From NCBI GenBank assembly GCA_015075725.1, contig JABTTV010000001.1, forward strand, positions 868,001-932,000: DNA of 64,000 nt. Direction: 5' to 3'. This stretch comes from Anaerolineales bacterium. GTDB lineage: Bacteria > Chloroflexota > Anaerolineae > Anaerolineales > Villigracilaceae. The notes below the pieces were generated by a model that did not search any database, was not told where the DNA came from, and saw only the letters and a program-made list of their open reading frames with translations. Shown in pieces: positions 1 through 8,209 of this stretch. A program made the translations under genes and the position numbers. How positions within the stretch are numbered: position 1 is the first letter of the stretch; every line of letters begins with the position of its first letter.

Positions 1-300
1 GCTCGTGGAAGTGTATTCGAGACCAAGTACTGGCTCAATCGAGCCTCTGCTCGTGAACTGATGTCTTCTGCTGATTCTCAAAATTACGTCACCCGTCTAA
101 CCGACATAGCCCGTCAACTCAATTTGTACATCTCCAGCCTCAAAGGTCAACGCTCTGGTGAAATTACCGTTGCTAAAACCGTAAAAGAAAGTCCCGTCGA
201 ATATCTTAAATCACGCTCGCCAGACGATTTTCCAGACATCCTTTTTGACGAAACCGACATCGCCTGGCTGGAATCACCGCCCACACTCTCAATTCTCTAA
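1..300 (+). CDS. Four-helix bundle protein, C-terminal part (5' end outside window)
   Basis: The reading frame is open from base 1 and reads ARGSVFETKYWLNRA before an internal Met at 61, so the gene starts upstream of the window. This stretch matches the four-helix bundle family (23S rRNA intervening-sequence type, TIGR02436), whose third helix typically carries an S-x-F-E-T-K-Y-W-L pattern. These are about 120-residue all-helical proteins of unknown function that are common in Chloroflexota and often sit alone between unrelated genes. The C-terminal 35 residues (SRSPDDFPDILFDETDIAWL) extend beyond the usual bundle and look disordered. Family call is fairly secure; no cellular role can be stated. 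Confidence 0.7.
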   Translation, partial: ARGSVFETKYWLNRASARELMSSADSQNYVTRLTDIARQLNLYISSLKGQRSGEITVAKTVKESPVEYLKSRSPDDFPDILFDETDIAWLESPPTLSIL

Positions 301-345
301 TCCTCCAATTCTCTTAATCAACCAACCAAACTAAAGGAGAACCTC

Positions 346-1125
346 ATGAAAATCTACGACCTTTCCCAAGACCTGAACGCCGACGCTTCGTTCTGGCCCT
401 TCTACCCGCCGTTTGAAGTGAAATACATCAAACGCAAAGCGGAGCAGGGAGTGAATGCCCAGTACATTATGACGTCGAATCACATGGGCACGCATTTGGA
501 TGCGCCCAAACATTTCGTGACTCACGGCAAGACGATTGACCAGATCCCGATCGAGTGGTGCTACGGTCCGGGAGTGATCGTGGATTTGAGCGACATGCTC
601 GATGACCTGGGCTTGTTTACACCCGAAGACATTGAAAAACGTGTTGAAGTCAAAGACGGCGATATCCTCTTCATTCACACCGGCTGGCACAAATATTCAT
701 TCTTCAGCCCAACGGGTGATGAAGAACGATATATTCAAAGACACCCGGGTCCGCATTACAGCATCTGCGACTGGCTGTTGAAGAAAAAGATCCACATCTG
801 GGGCGTGGACATGATCTCCACCGATCACCCGATGAACCTGCCCATCGGTCGCTTCCTCGGCAAAGGCGGATTGGAACATTGGCAGAAGGTCCGCGCGAAG
901 ACCGAAGCGATCTACGGCGCGGACAAGATGGATGAGCTGTTCCCCGATTCGGCATATCAATTGACCCACAACGCCCTCTTCCCGCACGATTGCATCCACG
1001 TGGAGAATCTCGGCGGCGACATCGGTTTGAAGGAACTGCACAACAAGCGCATCACCCTCGGCGTCTTCCCGTGGAAGTTCAAAGGTGGAGAGGCAGCGTT
1101 TTGTAGGGCGGTGGCGTGGGCATAA
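346..1125 (+). CDS. Cyclase-family (kynurenine formamidase-like) metal-dependent hydrolase
   Basis: A 259-residue protein of the cyclase/KynB family (PF04199). The metal-binding signature is clear near residues 46-56, with H-M-G-T-H-L-D-A-P-K-H, the family HxGTHxDxPxH motif. Members hydrolyse formamide, amide or enol-lactone bonds; the exact substrate here cannot be read from sequence. The start at 346 has a good AAGGAG Shine-Dalgarno site 6 nt upstream. The next gene begins 118 nt later behind a palindromic repeat and encodes a molybdenum hydroxylase subunit, so the two may act on the same aromatic or heterocyclic compound, but that is inference from position only. Confidence 0.85.
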   Translation: MKIYDLSQDLNADASFWPFYPPFEVKYIKRKAEQGVNAQYIMTSNHMGTHLDAPKHFVTHGKTIDQIPIEWCYGPGVIVDLSDMLDDLGLFTPEDIEKRVEVKDGDILFIHTGWHKYSFFSPTGDEERYIQRHPGPHYSICDWLLKKKIHIWGVDMISTDHPMNLPIGRFLGKGGLEHWQKVRAKTEAIYGADKMDELFPDSAYQLTHNALFPHDCIHVENLGGDIGLKELHNKRITLGVFPWKFKGGEAAFCRAVAWA

Positions 1126-1134
1126 CAATGACAT

Positions 1135-1228
1135 CGTCATTGCGAGGAGGGCGATAGCCCGACGAAGCAATCCCCGTCACGCGGTTGGAGATTGCTTCGG
1201 GCGGAAAGGCACCGCCCTCGCAATGACG
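1135..1228. repeat. Dispersed palindromic repeat, about 94 bp
   Basis: The two ends are near-perfect inverted copies: CGTCATTGCGAGG at 1135 pairs with CTCGCAATGACG ending at 1228. The inner arms (GACGAAGCAATCC and GGAGATTGCTTCGG) pair as well, so the element can fold into one long hairpin. Short GC-rich repeats of this kind are scattered through Chloroflexota and some other genomes. It fills the gap between the cyclase and hydroxylase genes, and an open frame runs through it, which falsely lengthens the downstream gene. Confidence 0.8.
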
Positions 1229-1243
1229 GAGAACTGGAGAATT

Positions 1244-3577
1244 ATGGCAACACGATACTTCGGCGAACGGATCAAACGCAACGAAGACCCGCGTCTGCTT
1301 ACGGGGCAGGGATTGTACGTGGACGACGTGGATTTACCGAACATGCTCCACGCGGCTTTCGTGCGGAGTCCGTATGCGCATGCGCGGATCAACAACATTG
1401 ATGTTTCGCAAGCCTTACAGCGCAAGGGCGTGATTGCCGTTTACACCGCGAACGACCTGGGCGATTACTGGAAGCCTGGTCCGTTGTTGGTTTCGCCGCC
1501 GCCTGTCAAGGACATCGTCTTCAATGAGAAGACGCAGGTTCCGCTTGCGAAGGATAAGGTCAAGTTTGCGGGCGAGCCGATCGTGATGGTGCTGGCGGAG
1601 AGTCGTTACATCGCTGAAGATGCACTGGCTGATATTCAAGTGAACTACGAACCACTCGAGGCGGTCGTGGATTTGGAGAAAGCCCTGCAAGCGGACAGTC
1701 CCATGATCCACGAAGTGATCGGCTCAAACATTGCCGCACATGTTGTGCAGACGAAGGGGGATTATGAATCGGCGAAGAAAGAGGCGGCGCTGGTCATCAA
1801 GCGGCGATTCAGTTACGAGCATGGCTGTGCCGCTGCGATGGAGAATCGCGGCATCGTCGCGGAGTGGGATAAGCGCGCGGGTAGGCTAACTGTCTGGGAT
1901 ACGACTCAGGCTCCCGTCGTGATTCGAAACGGATTGGCTGGGATGCTGGGGTTGTCGGAGCGGCAAGTCCGAGTCATCGCGCCGTTCATCGGCGGCGGAT
2001 TCGGTCCGAAGATCATGATGTTCTACCAGGAGGAAGTGCTCGTCCCGTGGGCGGCGATGAAGTTGAACCGCCCCGTCAAATGGATCGAAGACCGCGCCGA
2101 AAATTTTGTCGCCACCACCCACGAGCGCGGACAGATACACGATGCGGAGATCGCATTCGATAAGGACGGTCACATTCTCGGCGTGCATGATGTCTTTCTG
2201 CACGACACGGGCGCGTATGCGCCGTATGGTCTGACCGTGGCGCTCAACTCACAAGCCAACGTGCTGGGGTTGTACGACATCAAGAATTATTACAGCGAAT
2301 TCACGGCGGTGTTCACCAACAAGACCATCGTCACGCCGTATCGCGGCGCGGGCAGGCAGCATGGCGTGTTTGTGATCGAACGCGCGTTGGACATTGCCGC
2401 AAAAGAGTTGAAGATCGACCGCGCTGAAATTCGCAGGCGCAATTTCATCCAGCCGAATCAGTTCCCGTATAACAACGAGATCATCTATCAGGATTTTGCG
2501 CCGCTGGTGTACGACAGCGGCAATTACGAACCACTGCTCGACGAGACGCTCAAACGCATGGACTATCACAAGTTCGTCAACGAAATTCAACCGAAGTTAC
2601 GCGCCGAAGGCAAACACGTTGGCATCGGCATTGTGGCATATGTCGAAGGGACGGGCATCGGTCCCTACGAGGGGGCAAAAGTACAGGTGATGGGAAGCGG
2701 GCGCGTGTCGGTCGTCACGGGCGTGGGCACGCAGGGACAGGGTCACTTCACGAGTTACGCGCAGATCGTCGCCGAGCAGATCGGCGTGAGCGTGGACAAG
2801 ATCGACGTGGTGACAGGCGACACCGACCAGTTCTATTGGGGCGCAGGCACGTTCGCCAGCCGCGGCGCGGTGGTGGCGGGCAATGCCATCAACGAAGCCG
2901 CGAAAGTGGTGCGCAAGAAAATTCTCAAACTCGCTTCCGAACACTTCAACGCGCCCGAGGATGAACTCGAACTCGCCGACGGTGAAGTGCGCGTGGCAGA
3001 TATGCCGCGCCAATCCATTTCGCTGGGTGAGTTGGCGAACAAAGCCAACCCGACGCGCGGCGCGGTCAAGCCTGGGACAGAGCCTGGGTTGGAGGCGACC
3101 AACTATTTCGGTCCAGAACGAGGCGCCACTGCCAGCGGCATCCACGCCATGATCGTGGAAGTGAATCCCGAGACGATGCAGATCCAAATCCAAAAATATC
3201 TCGTCGTGCATGATTGCGGCAAGGTCATCAATCCGCTGATTCTCGATGGACAGATTCACGGCGGCGTGGCGCAGGGCATCGGCAATGCGTTTTACGAGCG
3301 GCTGGCGTACGACGAGAACGGGCAGCTGCTCAACGGCACGTTCATGGATTATCACCTGCCCACCAGCCTGGATGTGCCGCGCATCGAAACGGGACACGGC
3401 GAAACGCTCTCGCCGCTCAACCCGATGGGCGTGAAAGGCGCGGGCGAAGCAGGTGCGATACCTGTCGGTCCGCTGTTTGCGCAGGCGTTGGAGGATGCGT
3501 TGTATGATGTGGATTTTGAGGTGCTGGAGATTCCGTTGAATTCGAATCGACTTTGGGAATTAGTAAGTGGTAAGTAG
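1244..3577 (+). CDS. Xanthine dehydrogenase-family molybdopterin-binding (large) subunit
   Basis: A 777-residue catalytic subunit of a molybdenum hydroxylase, which hydroxylates heterocycles or aldehydes with water as oxygen source. Visible motifs: the cofactor loop GGGFGPK (about 250-256), PYRGAGRQ (about 365-372), which resembles the AYRGAGR loop of form II CoxL-like proteins rather than the AYRCSFR loop of true CO dehydrogenase, and GAGEAGAIP (about 732-740) with the catalytic Glu near 735. The ATG at 1244 is preferred because the family N-terminus (YFGERIKRNEDPRLLTGQG) begins right after it; an upstream start at 1085 would translate the palindromic repeat. The usual FAD and 2Fe-2S subunit genes are absent from the window. 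Substrate unknown. Confidence 0.9.
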   Translation: MATRYFGERIKRNEDPRLLTGQGLYVDDVDLPNMLHAAFVRSPYAHARINNIDVSQALQRKGVIAVYTANDLGDYWKPGPLLVSPPPVKDIVFNEKTQVPLAKDKVKFAGEPIVMVLAESRYIAEDALADIQVNYEPLEAVVDLEKALQADSPMIHEVIGSNIAAHVVQTKGDYESAKKEAALVIKRRFSYEHGCAAAMENRGIVAEWDKRAGRLTVWDTTQAPVVIRNGLAGMLGLSERQVRVIAPFIGGGFGPKIMMFYQEEVLVPWAAMKLNRPVKWIEDRAENFVATTHERGQIHDAEIAFDKDGHILGVHDVFLHDTGAYAPYGLTVALNSQANVLGLYDIKNYYSEFTAVFTNKTIVTPYRGAGRQHGVFVIERALDIAAKELKIDRAEIRRRNFIQPNQFPYNNEIIYQDFAPLVYDSGNYEPLLDETLKRMDYHKFVNEIQPKLRAEGKHVGIGIVAYVEGTGIGPYEGAKVQVMGSGRVSVVTGVGTQGQGHFTSYAQIVAEQIGVSVDKIDVVTGDTDQFYWGAGTFASRGAVVAGNAINEAAKVVRKKILKLASEHFNAPEDELELADGEVRVADMPRQSISLGELANKANPTRGAVKPGTEPGLEATNYFGPERGATASGIHAMIVEVNPETMQIQIQKYLVVHDCGKVINPLILDGQIHGGVAQGIGNAFYERLAYDENGQLLNGTFMDYHLPTSLDVPRIETGHGETLSPLNPMGVKGAGEAGAIPVGPLFAQALEDALYDVDFEVLEIPLNSNRLWELVSGK

Positions 3578-3599
3578 TAATTGGAGATTAGAGACTGAT

Positions 3600-3642
3600 G
3601 GTCGAGTAGCCCCGAACGCTTTAAGAGGGGCGTATCGAGACC
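3600..3642. repeat. Short dispersed inverted repeat
   Basis: GGTCGAGTAGCCCC and GGGGCGTATCGAGACC form imperfect inverted arms around GAACGCTTTAAGA. It lies just past the hydroxylase stop, within a low-complexity stretch (AATTGGAGATTAGAGACTG) whose complement resembles the intergenic text at 11500-11545, so the intergenic DNA here is repeat-derived. Confidence 0.55.
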
Positions 3643-3696
3643 TGAGAATTAGTGGATGGGAGAATTTGGTGGTGGATGAAGAACCGCCTCACTCTC

Positions 3697-3733
3697 AGCC
3701 GATAGTTGATACTGACCATCGGCTTTTTCTTTC
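3697..3733 (+). terminator. Rho-independent terminator
   Basis: AGCCGAT pairs with ATCGGCT across a 13-nt loop, and the right arm runs into TTTTTCTTT. It is the first clear stop signal after the hydroxylase gene, 120 nt past its end, and separates it from the next transcription unit. Confidence 0.6.
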
Positions 3734-3844
3734 ACCTCAAGACGCTGACAATGGGTTGAACAAAATAAGACCGAGATAATTCAGGAAAATGTTATAATAA
3801 CATCCAACGTGTTTCGTCCAAATTTGTTGACAGGGAGAGCAGAT

Positions 3845-4312
3845 ATGGCAACTATTCGTGATTTTGATGAACTCAAAACACAACTTACTGAATTAGCAAA
3901 AGTTGTAAACGCTTTTAATTCTGAAGCGGTGCAATTGAGAGTTGTGGAGATTGTTCTGAGTGAGTTTCTTGGTGTTAGCTCTACCCATCGCCAAGAAGAC
4001 CCAACAACAGATTCTAGGGATAGGAAGAAGTCGTCAACAAAGAGGAAATCGAAATCTGATAGTACATCCAAGACTGAAAATAAGAAATCCAAATCAAAAA
4101 CGACTGGACCCGCAACGGTTTTATCATTGTTGATTGATGAGAGTTTCTTTTCCAAACGCCAAACTCTTAATAGCATTATTGAACAAGCAAGAAACAAGAA
4201 AGCAACCATTTTGAAGCCCAACCAAATATCTGGTCCTCTTGCCAGGTTTGTTCGTGACGGACGGCTAAAAAGGGAAAAGAACGCAGATGGGCAATTCGAG
4301 TACTTCACTTAG
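3845..4312 (+). CDS. Hypothetical protein with Lys/Ser-rich linker and winged-helix-like C-terminus
   Basis: A 155-residue protein from the ATG at 3845 (GGGAGAG upstream); an in-frame start 36 nt earlier lacks support. Residues 1-45 are predicted helical, 55-90 are a low-complexity basic linker, and the C-terminal 60 residues (SFFSKRQTLNSIIEQARNKK, then a strand-turn-strand with F-V-R-D-G-R-L) have the look of a small winged helix. It overlaps the next gene by 26 nt, so the two are probably translated together. I do not recognise the family. Together with its neighbour it could be a small regulatory or defence pair. Confidence 0.55.
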   Translation: MATIRDFDELKTQLTELAKVVNAFNSEAVQLRVVEIVLSEFLGVSSTHRQEDPTTDSRDRKKSSTKRKSKSDSTSKTENKKSKSKTTGPATVLSLLIDESFFSKRQTLNSIIEQARNKKATILKPNQISGPLARFVRDGRLKREKNADGQFEYFT

Positions 4313-5090
4313 TAACATTGATTTAGAAACCGCACTTTCTAATGTTCCAAATAAATTCAAACAAAAAATAATAACTGCATATTTGGAACTGAAAAAGCGA
4401 TATTCTGGCGCAAGCCGCGATTCGTCATGGGATGCGGCAGGATTAAGCGCGGGAAAGTTCTGTGAAGGCGTATTGCGGTTTTTACAAAATGAACTTACAG
4501 GAACTTTTATCCCCTTCGGCAAGCACATTCCAAATTTTGCTGATGAGTGTGGGAAACTAACTAAACTTCCTATAACAAGCGGGAACGAATCGACGAGGAT
4601 AATTATTCCCCGCGCGCTTATTTATTTATATACCTTGCGTGGCAAGCGAGGGATAGGGCATGTGGGCGGTGATGTTGAAGCTAATCAAATCGATATGGCG
4701 ACAATTGTTCGTGCTTGCGATTGGATTATCTGTGAACTGATTCGCATTTATCATAAACTATCTCTTGAAGAAGCCCAAGCAATTGTAGATGCTCTTTCTC
4801 AAAGGGAATTGCCATTTATCTGGCACATTGCGGGTAAAAAACGAGTTTTGAAATTAGGGCTTTCTTATAAACAACAAGCATTGGTTCTCCTTTACACAGA
4901 GCCTGATACAGGTGTGCTTACAGAAGATCTATGCGAGTGGGTCGAACATCCACGCATAAGGGAATTCAAAAGCGATGTGTTAGTAAAACTTCATGGGGAA
5001 CGATTAATTGAGTACGACAAAGCAAATGAGATAGTTTATTTGTCGCCGTTGGGAATTGAAGAAGTGGAAACCAAAATCATGAAAGATTGA
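4287..5090 (+). CDS. Hypothetical protein, possible HEPN-like domain plus C-terminal winged helix
   Basis: A 267-residue protein. Residues 108-150 are an amphipathic helical pair around R-G-K-R-G-I-G-H (R118 to H125), which fits the Rx4-6H pattern of HEPN ribonucleases and resembles the RNK..GHG segment of Abi_C-type abortive-infection domains; the following D-M-A-T-I-V-R-A-C-D-W helix is also typical. The last 75 residues read as a winged helix. The match to HEPN is from motif and helix layout only. If right, the protein would be an RNA-cleaving toxin controlled by its overlapping upstream partner. It could equally be an uncharacterised DNA-binding protein. Confidence 0.5.
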   Translation: MGNSSTSLSNIDLETALSNVPNKFKQKIITAYLELKKRYSGASRDSSWDAAGLSAGKFCEGVLRFLQNELTGTFIPFGKHIPNFADECGKLTKLPITSGNESTRIIIPRALIYLYTLRGKRGIGHVGGDVEANQIDMATIVRACDWIICELIRIYHKLSLEEAQAIVDALSQRELPFIWHIAGKKRVLKLGLSYKQQALVLLYTEPDTGVLTEDLCEWVEHPRIREFKSDVLVKLHGERLIEYDKANEIVYLSPLGIEEVETKIMKD

Positions 5091-5229
5091 AATTACGGGG
5101 ATTTCCTGAGAGGTTGCCCAAGACGCTGATGATAGATTGATGTAATACTACGAGCAGAAGTGTGCTAAAATATTTTCAAGTAAGGTCAAAACACCTTTTT
5201 AGTCCGCTGAGTCATAAAGGGAGCGCAAA

Positions 5230-6279
5230 ATGAAAAAATGTCAAAATTGTGGACACGAAAATGCAGATGGGTATGATTTTTGCATTAAATGTGGCGCAGA
5301 TTTACGTTCAATATCATCTGCTCAAACAACACTTCCCTCACAACCAAGCGATAGTCAGCCAATCAAAAATCAGGGAGGTGCCAGATTCAAACTTCTAGAA
5401 GAAAATCTTGCACCTGCCGATAGTGAACTAGAAGTTCGAACCTATCATTGTACAAGTTTCAAATCGTTACTTCTCAGCCTAAATGCTGAGGGTTATCTTG
5501 TAGTTACCAACAAGCGTGTCGTTTTTCATGCATTCGGTACTTCATTTGCAGGTAAAAGTATTCTTCAAAGCGAGGTTCCCATTGAAGACGTATCGGGTAT
5601 CAGTATATATAAAGGATCATATTTTAGCTTGACACATCTTTTGGGGGCTTTCTTCTTGTCCATCTTTTTTGGCAACGTTGTAATCACTATATTAGCCAGC
5701 ATAATATTAGCTTTGGCACGCTTCTTCCTTCAAGATCAATCTCTCATCAATCTTGATGTTGAGTCGTTGGAAACTACCGCGAAAGTTTTGTATTTAGCGT
5801 TGCAAGTTTTGCTGTGGATTCTTGCTTTCGCTTCACTAGTAATTTCTTTCTTTCTCTCAAAACAGAGTATATTCCGTTCTGCATTTGCAACATTGGCGGC
5901 TTTTACCCTAACTGTGTTGGGCAGCTTAAGTTACATTTCAAATGAAATTCAGGACTATCTCAACAGCGAACAAAGTACGGGAGGTTCTGGTTTCGTTCTT
6001 GTTCTTGCGATGTTTGTGGTCATCTATGCGCTGGTTTGTTTCTTTTGGTATTCTAGACGCCCGACCATGTCGTTAGCTGTTGGTTCCAAAGGTGGTTCAA
6101 GTACTCCTATCGCTATATCTGGTATCTCCAGTTTTGGCATTTACAACACAGCGGCATCCAAAGCATTATCGGCAGAACCTGCTGAAGATGCAGAAGCCTT
6201 GGTAAAGGAGTTAGGCGCTATGGTCATGGATATTCAAACGCTTGGCGATTTAGGCGTTAACCAATGGCGCGCAAAATAA
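5230..6279 (+). CDS. Zinc-ribbon, PH-like membrane protein
   Basis: A 349-residue protein. It starts with a zinc ribbon (C4-x2-C7 and C18-x2-C21) and a short Ser/Gln-rich linker, followed by a soluble domain (about 55-130) with the strand pattern GYLVVTNKRVVFHAFG seen in bacterial PH-like domains. There are four to five hydrophobic segments (about 135-170, 188-210, 215-240, 255-275) and a cytosolic tail ending LVKELGAMVMDIQTLGDLGVNQW. The tail is almost the same as in the next gene, so the two are tandem paralogues that differ in the zinc ribbon. Function unknown; the topology suggests a membrane sensor or scaffold. AAAGGGAGC precedes the start. Confidence 0.65.
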   Translation: MKKCQNCGHENADGYDFCIKCGADLRSISSAQTTLPSQPSDSQPIKNQGGARFKLLEENLAPADSELEVRTYHCTSFKSLLLSLNAEGYLVVTNKRVVFHAFGTSFAGKSILQSEVPIEDVSGISIYKGSYFSLTHLLGAFFLSIFFGNVVITILASIILALARFFLQDQSLINLDVESLETTAKVLYLALQVLLWILAFASLVISFFLSKQSIFRSAFATLAAFTLTVLGSLSYISNEIQDYLNSEQSTGGSGFVLVLAMFVVIYALVCFFWYSRRPTMSLAVGSKGGSSTPIAISGISSFGIYNTAASKALSAEPAEDAEALVKELGAMVMDIQTLGDLGVNQWRAK

Positions 6280-6320
6280 TCGAATCGAATCTTTCCAATG
6301 ATAAACGAGGAGATTAAGCC

Positions 6321-7178
6321 ATGAAGCAGGAAGACTCAATTTTTCAATTAGGCGAAGCAGACGAGAAGGTGGTACGCACCTACGAATGCACTCGATTGCG
6401 CAGGTTTCTGGCACCTGTCACGACTGGGTTTCTTACCATTACCAATAAACGGGTAATTTTTCATAGCAGCGGAAGATCTCTAATAGGAAAAAGTCTCCTG
6501 ATTAATGAAATGCCGCTCGAAGATACTGCGGGGGTGAGGGCATATTTGGAAGTAACCATCAACTGGCTTTACTTTGCGATTTTATTTGCGATTGTGTTCG
6601 CTATAATGACTTTTCTATCCTTTCGAGTACCTTTCCTAATTCATCCTATTTTTGCCATACTCTTAATGCTGCCATTTTCAACGATTTGGGTATTTACCAC
6701 TAACATTCTCAATGAAAAGACCAAAAACCAAATTTTCAACTCCGTTGACGAAGCGCTACAGAATAAAGTTAGAACATCTGAAATACTACCCGTTCTCGCA
6801 CCTTTAATGAGGGCCCCTTTCATCGTTGGGTGCGCAATCTTAGGCTGGAATATTGCATTCTCAGAACTCTTTCAACGATTCTCTCCCCTCAATTATCTTG
6901 TCCTATTGGCTATCTATTTGGGTATTTATCTTTATTTGTTTGGGCAACAACGTACCTTTAGTTTGACCATTGGTTCAAAGACGATGAAGGGTTCAGGAAT
7001 ATTTATCCCTGGAACATCATTTCTGACTATACTTACTCGTGACACAACAGCCCCAGATACTCTTGGCGCCAGTCCTGCAAAAGACGCAGAACAGGTAACC
7101 CGAGAACTAGGAGCCCTCTTAATCGATATTCGACAACTCGGAGATTTAGGTATCAAAAAATGGGCAAACAGCGGTTAA
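6321..7178 (+). CDS. PH-like membrane protein, paralogue of the preceding gene
   Basis: A 285-residue protein, 41 nt downstream of its paralogue, with an AACGAGGAG ribosome site. It lacks the zinc ribbon and begins directly with the PH-like part (residues about 15-75, with GFLTITNKRVIFHSSG), then four hydrophobic segments and the shared tail VTRELGALLIDIRQLGDLGIKKW. The conserved tail (ELGA..-D-I-x-x-L-G-D-L-G-x-x-x-W) is the best-kept part of the pair and may be a docking element for a common partner. Tight spacing puts it in one operon with the genes on both sides. Confidence 0.65.
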   Translation: MKQEDSIFQLGEADEKVVRTYECTRLRRFLAPVTTGFLTITNKRVIFHSSGRSLIGKSLLINEMPLEDTAGVRAYLEVTINWLYFAILFAIVFAIMTFLSFRVPFLIHPIFAILLMLPFSTIWVFTTNILNEKTKNQIFNSVDEALQNKVRTSEILPVLAPLMRAPFIVGCAILGWNIAFSELFQRFSPLNYLVLLAIYLGIYLYLFGQQRTFSLTIGSKTMKGSGIFIPGTSFLTILTRDTTAPDTLGASPAKDAEQVTRELGALLIDIRQLGDLGIKKWANSG

Positions 7179-7211
7179 CAAATTAGCCAGAGAATTGCGA
7201 GGCGAGAAATA

Positions 7212-8207
7212 ATGGCTACAGCCGTCAAAAACCAAATGCGAAATGTTGATATCGTAGAGCTTGCGGCCCAACGAGCAAGAGAACACGTTGCATTTCATCA
7301 GCCAACTCATGATGGCAGGGAAGTTGAACTTTATAAATTGCGAGGGCGTATTGGAGAAGAGTTATCTCAAGAAAGCATCAATGGTGCTAATCTAAATGAC
7401 CTAACAGGCAAGTCTAATTTTGCGAACTACGACTTAGTTTCAAAAGATTGTATATCATCTGTCAAAGTCAAGGGATTAACAGAACAAGGTGAACCAAGGT
7501 TTGCAGATTACAACAAATATTTTCGAGATGTCGTCAACCCAGATTCAAAGGCAAATCAACGAGCCGCTCAGGATATGTTGAATGCTGGAAAAGACAATAC
7601 TAAATTAACGGAGCAGTTACCGTATCAACTTGCAAATGCTAAAACTCTAGAAGAAATGTCTCGCGCCATGGCAGATAATTCTATTTTACAGATACCATAT
7701 GATCAAGTAAATCCTGTCAGGGACGATCTCTACAACAGAGTTTTGAACTCGCCAACTGATTATGGGATAAATAATGATACCGCTAACGCGGACCTTGAAA
7801 CCCGAGCAAAAAACCTTGTCAATGATCATGTCCAACCTATAACTGATGGTCAATATAACTCACACGATATTGGCAAAATAGCGGAAAATATCTATGAAAC
7901 CAGTCATGGGAAAGTAGCCACCAATATGCAAGGCAATGACTCAGAAGATCAATTAGCAGATGAAAAACTTGCTGAAGAAGCAACTATCGCGACAGGCGAG
8001 GTCATTGGAGATGCGGCTGGCGGGCCAGCGGGCGCAGAGGCAGGCAAGGTGGCAGGCGAAGTAGCAAATGAAGCAAAAACTGAGATGGACGAACAAGCGG
8101 GACAATCAACAGAAGAGCCAATAAAAGCAAGTAAGGAAATTGCTAAAGAGTCCCCAGCTAATGATGCTACGGAGGGTGATGAGCAATATTATGGGTATGG
8201 TCATTAG
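7212..8207 (+). CDS. Hypothetical protein, possible nuclease-like N-terminus and glycine-zipper segment
   Basis: A 331-residue protein with no family I recognise. Residues 40-90 show G-E-E-L at the end of a helix, then NYDLVSKD and S-S-V-K-V-K, an E...D...xVKxK arrangement that loosely fits a PD-(D/E)xK nuclease core. Residues about 255-285 are Gly/Ala rich with small-residue spacing (GEVIGDAAGGPAGAEAG), like a glycine zipper that could insert into a membrane. The last 45 residues are acidic and disordered. It ends 2 nt before the ATPase gene, so the two are co-translated and likely form one machine. An effector, a substrate of the ATPase, or a structural partner are all possible. Confidence 0.5.
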   Translation: MATAVKNQMRNVDIVELAAQRAREHVAFHQPTHDGREVELYKLRGRIGEELSQESINGANLNDLTGKSNFANYDLVSKDCISSVKVKGLTEQGEPRFADYNKYFRDVVNPDSKANQRAAQDMLNAGKDNTKLTEQLPYQLANAKTLEEMSRAMADNSILQIPYDQVNPVRDDLYNRVLNSPTDYGINNDTANADLETRAKNLVNDHVQPITDGQYNSHDIGKIAENIYETSHGKVATNMQGNDSEDQLADEKLAEEATIATGEVIGDAAGGPAGAEAGKVAGEVANEAKTEMDEQAGQSTEEPIKASKEIAKESPANDATEGDEQYYGYGH

Positions 8208-8209
8208 CT

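Noticed and set aside
1085..1243. N-terminal extension of the molybdenum hydroxylase subunit
   Set aside because: It translates the palindromic repeat and overlaps the end of the cyclase gene; the family N-terminus begins at 1244.
3567..3779. 70-codon frame after the hydroxylase gene
   Set aside because: It runs through an inverted repeat and a terminator and has no ribosome site.
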